Of a stretch of DNA of 64,000 nt, positions 59,046 to 64,000 are shown in pieces. Source of the DNA: Gymnothorax reevesii (lineage: Eukaryota > Chordata > Actinopteri > Anguilliformes > Muraenidae). A model generated the notes under the pieces. It was given only the letters and a program-made list of their open reading frames with translations. It ran no database searches and was not told the DNA's origin. A program made the translations under genes and the position numbers. The stretch spans positions 14,207,667 to 14,271,666 of the forward strand of contig CM056587.1 in the NCBI GenBank assembly GCA_029721435.1, in the 5' to 3' direction. The stretch's first letter is position 1. Every line of letters begins with the position of its first letter.

Positions 59046-61730
59046 ACTAGACTAATTCAGCAAGGGTATATCCCCAAAAGAACAGCACTCTCCCCATAGG
59101 CAAAATTCATAATTTAACATGTGACAAGAAAGGACATAGAGTCCAGAAAAATCAACAGAGGAACAACCCTGGACATCAGAAATGTTCACAGCAAAATGTA
59201 GTCAAAAGTCATAATGACTAGTCATGATCAATAAAACCCGACTCTAACCACCAGAAACAATCACAAAATGTGTGAGGCAATTCCAATCAAAACTGTTCCG
59301 AGTTACTGCATTTGGAAATGAGAAGTCTGATCAAGTAATGGAGCTAAAGGAAACAGAACAGAGCCACCACATTCAACACATTCCTTCTTTATGCACCAGG
59401 AATGTTGAAAGCACATGAGATAAAGTTCCCCTAAGAGCAGTTTGATTTATTGCAACTTTTGAATACAAAATTAATAGTTGACCTAGTGGTGCCGCCACAG
59501 CGAAGGTCATAGGATGACTAACATCAATATCAGCCTTTCTCATTGTACCAGAACTAGTCACATGAAGTGTGACATGATTCTCATCAAAACTTTTGTGTTA
59601 TTACGGCAGGAAATATAAATTTTGACCAGGTGGTAGTGTAACAGGAAAGGTCAATAGGTCACAAAAACAATAGGGTTTGTCCTCTATGTGCCAGGAATGG
59701 AAAGAAATATTTTTGCGCAATATTGACTGCGAGGGGATCTGGAACGTCCCCGGTCTGTGCGTCTGGGATAGGAGACACTCCTTTACCAACCCATCCCCCG
59801 AAAGCCCCTCTCTGTGGTTACAGAGGACAGTTCAGCTGGATTCAGTACAGTGATAGTGCTACACGGTGGATGTTATCTGCTGGTGTGCTCTGCCTGCATC
59901 TGCTCCCATTTCACCCTTTACAGAGAGACACAGCCATGTCGTTATTGTAGCCCCGGACGGAGTGTCCAGGGGTACTATGGATTGTCCCAAAAAAGGGACA
60001 AAAATTCTCCCATTGGATTGACTGGCAAAAGCTAGGGTGCGTGATGTCACAGCTAGAGTGGGAGCTGAGAGCAGACAGAATTATTTAAAAAAAAAAAAAA
60101 AAAAAAAAAACTTTTTAAATCGCTCTATTTTCCATAAATTTGAATCCCTCTTCATGAAATTTCAGAAAAACGTAGGAAAATTTGTTGTTATCACAGTACT
60201 ACAGTTTTTGTCGCAAAGAAGTACATAGTTTTGCCACAGGGAATAGTCAAAGGACATGAAGCACATCGAATTTCTCTATCTTTTCCATTCAAAAATCACA
60301 CAAACATTCCTGGGAGAACAGCAAACAGTTTTTAAGATTACTGTAATTCCAACAATATATCACTCAGAGAAATAAAAAAGACATCCACACACTCAGCAAA
60401 GTCTCCTGCCTTGAATGATGTGCTACATTGGTGGCAGGATGAAAGTTTTTTTGGGTGAGAAGCAGGAGTTTGAGGTGTGTGCGAGCAAGGATTTCTTTGA
60501 CTACGTGACTCAGCGATTCTCTGTGCGTGGGGAACGAGCCCTGGCATGGCCCTCTGTGATTGGCTGATTTGATATAAAACGCCTCAGCTGAGTTCCCATG
60601 GAGATGATTTGGTTACAATACAGCCGCGTTCCAAATGTACACTCACCCACTGTAGGGCATTATGTTGAGAATGTTTTACATTGAAAACAATATAAAGACA
60701 GTGAGTGAGTGAGTGGACAAGTGTGCTTTCCATGCGTCATCATCAGAACGAAGTTCAACTAGGCAGTGATTTTGCGGTTATTGAAATTCGCCCTATGGTT
60801 CGAGTTCCCAATCTTAAAAAGGTAACCTTGATAATTTTCCAGGCTGTTCATTTTTACTGGCAGGTCTCAGCTAATTCGGCACAATTTTAATACGCTGCTC
60901 TCTGAGTGAAATAATCCAAAAAGAAGCATTCAATAGAAATGTAACGTTAAAAAGACAAACATATTTTCGTGAATGCGATATGCCACTGTTTGCAGTCTAC
61001 CTTAAATGGAATTATTGCTAAGCAAAGCTAGTGTTTGCCTATTGCGAGGTTCATTGGAAACGTTATGCCTTCACTAATTACAATACAGGCTCAATAGGTC
61101 ATCAGCATCCGTTTGCCATTACCATTAAGATACGCTAAATCTGAGGAATATTCGCGTGCATAACTTTATGGCTCAGCCTGTCGTGCTGTGCATAATTTAC
61201 AAATAATAATGAGGGCATCAATACATTAAAGGTTCCCTGACATTAAATAGGACGAAATTGACATTTAGAACTTGCTATTGTATTTTTTTGCGATGAAAAC
61301 AAAGATGCAAATGCTTTTCCGTGAAAATTTGTTGTTTTTAGACCATTTCGGATTAATTTAACTGATTGGGAACGCCCCCCTTCGAAATGTCCGGAACTGC
61401 CTTATATGGCATATGATGCCACGTAAGCCAGCCAGCTGGTCAGATCTCGCTCACTCTACAATGAAATGTACATACACTACGCTTTATTTACCACAGCAAA
61501 CTGACAGACCCTTACAAAAAACCACTGTTGGAACACCATAATATTTATCACCAAAAAGCTATAGTATTAATGTAGTAATTGTATGTTTTTTTGAAAGGCA
61601 CAATATAGATTTGAGTGTTACTCTTGAAATATTGTAGGGCTACAATATCTTATGAAATAACAGTACAGAAAAAAGCGCTATTGCAATACTATAAACTTCA
61701 GGATTATTCGCCAGGGCGTTTGCCAGAACA
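59046..61730. other. no gene seen; upstream of known cwc22 exons
   Basis: I searched the minus strand for an Arg/Ser-rich exon ending in a GT donor with two bases left over, to precede the exon at 58786, and did not find a convincing one. An A-run lies at 60086-60109. Confidence 0.45.
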
Positions 61731-61737
61731 GGTGGCG

Positions 61738-61885
61738 TTAAGCCGTTTTCACAGCGGATGCCAGACGGGTGTTTTGCACAACAAATTACATTCAAAAATG
61801 TCTGTATTCGCGTCCTTGAATTGACTTAGGGCGTGACCTGTCGTGCGAAGGGTTTGTTTTGCGTCCAGTGTGAAAGCAGCTTTAG
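61738..61885. mobile_element. palindromic MITE, family A copy 2
   Basis: Left end TTAAGCCGTTTTCACAGCGG; right end GCGTCCAGTGTGAAAGCAGC followed by TTTAG. Inner parts such as TGTATTCGCGTCCTTGAATT match copy 1 at 48469-48627. The arms are more diverged than in copy 1, so this copy is older. Confidence 0.8.
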
Positions 61886-61934
61886 ACACGCACGCAAGCT
61901 ACATGGCTAGCTCACGTCAATTTCCTGCAGTACT

Positions 61935-62045
61935 TACCCAGATAGCGAGCAACTTCTCTCCAGATCTGTTCCAGCTCTAAACCGGATCAGCTGGAGTCGG
62001 AAGAGCCGGGGCAGATCCGGAGCGGAAGTGCTTACTATCTGGGTA
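61935..62045. mobile_element. 111-bp palindromic MITE, family B
   Basis: Starts TACCCAGATAG and ends CTATCTGGGTA. Inner sequence includes CCAGATCTGTTCCAGCTC and GATCAGCTGGAGTCGGAAGA, which partly pair. No coding capacity. Confidence 0.72.
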
Positions 62046-62489
62046 GCCAACTAACTTAAATTCGACTTAAAGTTAGATTTTCATGAATTTCGATAATGAA
62101 ACTAGAAATGCATTTCCTGAAGGAAATACCAGTGCATGCAAAGCAAATTAGTAAAATCAGAAAATCAATTCACAGTTAATGATTTTTTTTTTTTTAATCC
62201 TAAAAGTTGCACAGCCATCTAAGAGCCAACTTTGAGTAGGTTTGCTTGAGTAGAAACAGTACAGAACAGGGTAATTGTTACACCAAGGCCCTACTCACTT
62301 AGCAAAGAGAGAGAAGGAGAGGGACAGAGAACAGGAAGACACAAAAACAAGGGCAGCTACGGAAGAGGAGAAAACGCTTCAAGCATAAGCAAATGAAGCA
62401 GAGTCAATTCTCCTGATTACAATGATGGCTGTGTTATTTGTTCAATTTCAAAATGACACATCAAGCTATTTTTTCCATTCTGTGAGCGG

Positions 62490-62800
62490 ATGCATCTTGG
62501 TGTTGACTGAAAGAAAGCAGACATTTTGATGGCTGGCTTGCTAACTTCGCCATCAATGCTGCATAATGAAATAAAATGTTTATTTGGATATCTGTGTAGC
62601 CAAGCTACGTAGCGAAGCCGCGATGGACATGCAAGGAAATTTAGTGAGTAATTCGGTTATTTGTCTGATGATGCTGTCGAAATGAAACGAGTAGGCTAAG
62701 TTGCTAGCTACCGAGTAAGCAAAATTTGTGTGTGAAATTAAAGGTTATTGTGCAGATCTGCGTTTTTCCCCTACTTCAACTTAATATTTGGGTGCAGCTT
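62490..62800. repeat. relative of the 38150-38740 repeat
   Basis: Shares GAAATAAAATGTTTATTTGG, ATATCTGTGTAGCCAAGCTA-CGTAGC, TTTGTCTGATGATGCTGTCG and TTGTGCAGATCTGCGTT with the array downstream of cwc22, in the same orientation, about 24 kb away. Confidence 0.68.
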
Positions 62801-62871
62801 CCAAATCATTAACAAGTTCGCATACTTCCAGTTCGGTCAACCTCCCTTTATGGAGGACCAAAACTGCCAAA

Positions 62872-63275
62872 ATTAAAAATAAATAGATCTGAAAATAAAA
62901 ACAAAAATTAAAAATATATACGAGTGAAAATAAATAAAAGTAAAAATAAATACAAAAATAAAAATATACATACATAAATAAATAAAAGTGAAAATAAAAG
63001 TAAAAATAAATACAAAATAAAAAATATATATACATAAATAAATAAAGGTGAAAATAAATGTAAAAATAAATACAAAAATAAGAATATATACTCATAAAGT
63101 GAAAATAAATAAAAGTAAAAATAAATCCAAAAATAAGAATATATACTCATAAATAAATTAAAGTGAAAATAAATAAAAGTAAAAATAAATACAAAAATAA
63201 AAAACAGATTTCAAAAATTAAAAATAAATAGAAAAATAAATGTGGAAATAAATACAAAAATAAATGTATATCATT
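62872..63275. repeat. A-rich higher-order repeat (AAATAAA based)
   Basis: Units of 60-70 bp are built of AAAATAAATAAAAGTAAAAA, TAAATACAAAAATAA and AATATATACATAAATAAAT-like blocks. The minus-strand Tyr/Phe-rich frames are artefacts. Confidence 0.93.
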
Positions 63276-63599
63276 ATTATTTTACCTATCAATAAAAAGG
63301 TAAACGCGTTCTGCTCTCATTTATTTATTTTTTGCTGTCTGCATGTAATGCAGAGGGAAATGTTATTCAAATGAGGGGGCGGTCCTAAGTGTGCTTTGGG
63401 TTGAACTGTTCGCCTATAGGTTGTGCAGAGGTACACCTGCCAACAGCCACACACTTTTCTCTCTCAAACATTATTGACAGGCTAATAATAGCGGAATCCA
63501 CGCTGCCAATTGTTTGGATGATTTAGAACGCGCTAAGTATGAAATATATGTGTTATGTTTTTACGAAAGTCCACTTCAGGTGTGTTGACTCTTTCTTTA

Positions 63600-63835
63600 T
63601 TTTCTGCTTTTACAAGCTTCGACTTCGGACGAATCTCAGGAAGGGGGAGATGACGGGGCACAAGCAAGTTTACTCATACACCGTTAAGCTCCCTGGGCAT
63701 TAGACGATAGGACGTGATTATTTAACTATTCGGACGCAGCCAAGGTTCCGCGGAAAGCTAAAGACGGAAGTGTCATAGTGCACCGGTGATGCATCAGAGC
63801 GAATCACGTTAGCAGAAACCAGCAGTAGCCGATGA
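63600..63835. promoter_or_regulatory. possible promoter near right edge
   Basis: A CpG-rich stretch with an ETS-like CGGAAGTG at about 63765. It precedes the plus-strand open frame at the edge. It could also serve cwc22 on the other strand, but that is inference. Confidence 0.22.
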
Positions 63836-64000
63836 GATTTTGTCATTAGCTTTAAATCCCCCTATGAACTTTCAGAATTGGTTACTGACAGAGAGAAAAT
63901 GCCCTTATTTGCATTACACAGCGTTATGCAGGAGAATCAGAGCTTTACAACGGTACCGGACATGACAGACTTCAGTAAAGAGGCGAAGTACTGTTCGTTG
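63836..64000 (+). CDS. possible start of a second gene, cut by window end
   Basis: An open frame runs without a stop from 63836 to the window end, with ATGs at 63899 and 63926. From the second ATG it reads MQENQSFTTVPDMTDFSKEA and then KYCSL. I do not recognise the protein. Upstream at about 63750 is CGGAAGTG, an ETS-type site common in housekeeping promoters, which makes a promoter here plausible. At about 55 codons the frame could be open by chance. Confidence 0.22.

Noticed and set aside
60439..60567. Plus-strand frame reading KQEFEVCASKDFFDYVTQRF
   Set aside because: It looks gene-like and recalls the FDY region of the CWC22 N-terminus, but it is on the wrong strand and ends in a stop without a donor.
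62781..63150. Tyr/Phe-rich minus-strand frames
   Set aside because: They are translations of the A-rich higher-order repeat.

Overview
This window looks like nuclear DNA from a ray-finned fish. It carries one vertebrate-type spliced gene with short exons and GT-AG introns, embedded in repeats typical of fish genomes: Tc1/mariner copies, hAT-type miniature elements, a tRNA-derived SINE, an L2-like retroposon tail, long CA/GA microsatellites and many degenerate minisatellites. The sequence alone does not fix the species. An early-branching teleost is possible but not shown.

The only gene I can support firmly is cwc22, on the minus strand from 58786 down to 39008. Sixteen coding exons with consistent splice sites and phases give 869 codons plus a stop. 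They encode the MIF4G domain, an acidic linker, the MA3 domain, a Ser/Asp-rich stretch and an Arg/Asp/Ser-rich tail. The N-terminal exon or exons and the promoter were not found; they lie upstream (58787-64000) or beyond the window. CWC22 is a spliceosomal factor that binds eIF4A3 and starts exon junction complex assembly. A possible start of a second, plus-strand gene begins at about 63899 and runs off the right edge (weak).

Layout, left to right. 1-2.3 kb: SINE, a 16-bp array and a 29-bp minisatellite. 5.7-6.1 kb: dispersed-repeat fragment. 6.6-7.8 kb: 1.2-kb foldback element. 8.6-10.6 kb: two adjacent minisatellites of about 24-25 bp, then a GA-rich tract. 12.7-15.5 kb: an old tandem duplication of a 1.3-kb non-coding block, ending in a repeat of about 40 bp. 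16.4-16.8 kb: possible solo LTR. 18.4-19.4 kb: dead Tc1 copy. 22.9-25.1 kb: two degenerate arrays. 26.1 kb: L2-like tail. 30.1-31.4 kb: CpG-enriched segment without a recognised gene. 36.4-37.2 kb: internally deleted Tc1/mariner copy. 37.9 kb: hAT MITE with perfect 8-bp target duplication. 38.2-38.7 kb: degenerate repeat with a relative at 62.5 kb, so related copies flank cwc22. 39.0-58.8 kb: cwc22. 58.8-64 kb: minisatellite, palindromic MITEs, an AT-rich array and a promoter-like right end.

The most striking structure is in the 5.4-kb cwc22 intron. A transposon with inverted repeats of about 700 bp (51505-55875, flanked by TTAC) carries a broken coding remnant, a Tc1 copy (53114-53656) and a third element with 32-bp inverted ends (53719-55231) that itself carries a SINE relic. 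The same intron has a (TG)82 tract, in the sense of cwc22, 58 nt after the donor of a 54-nt exon.
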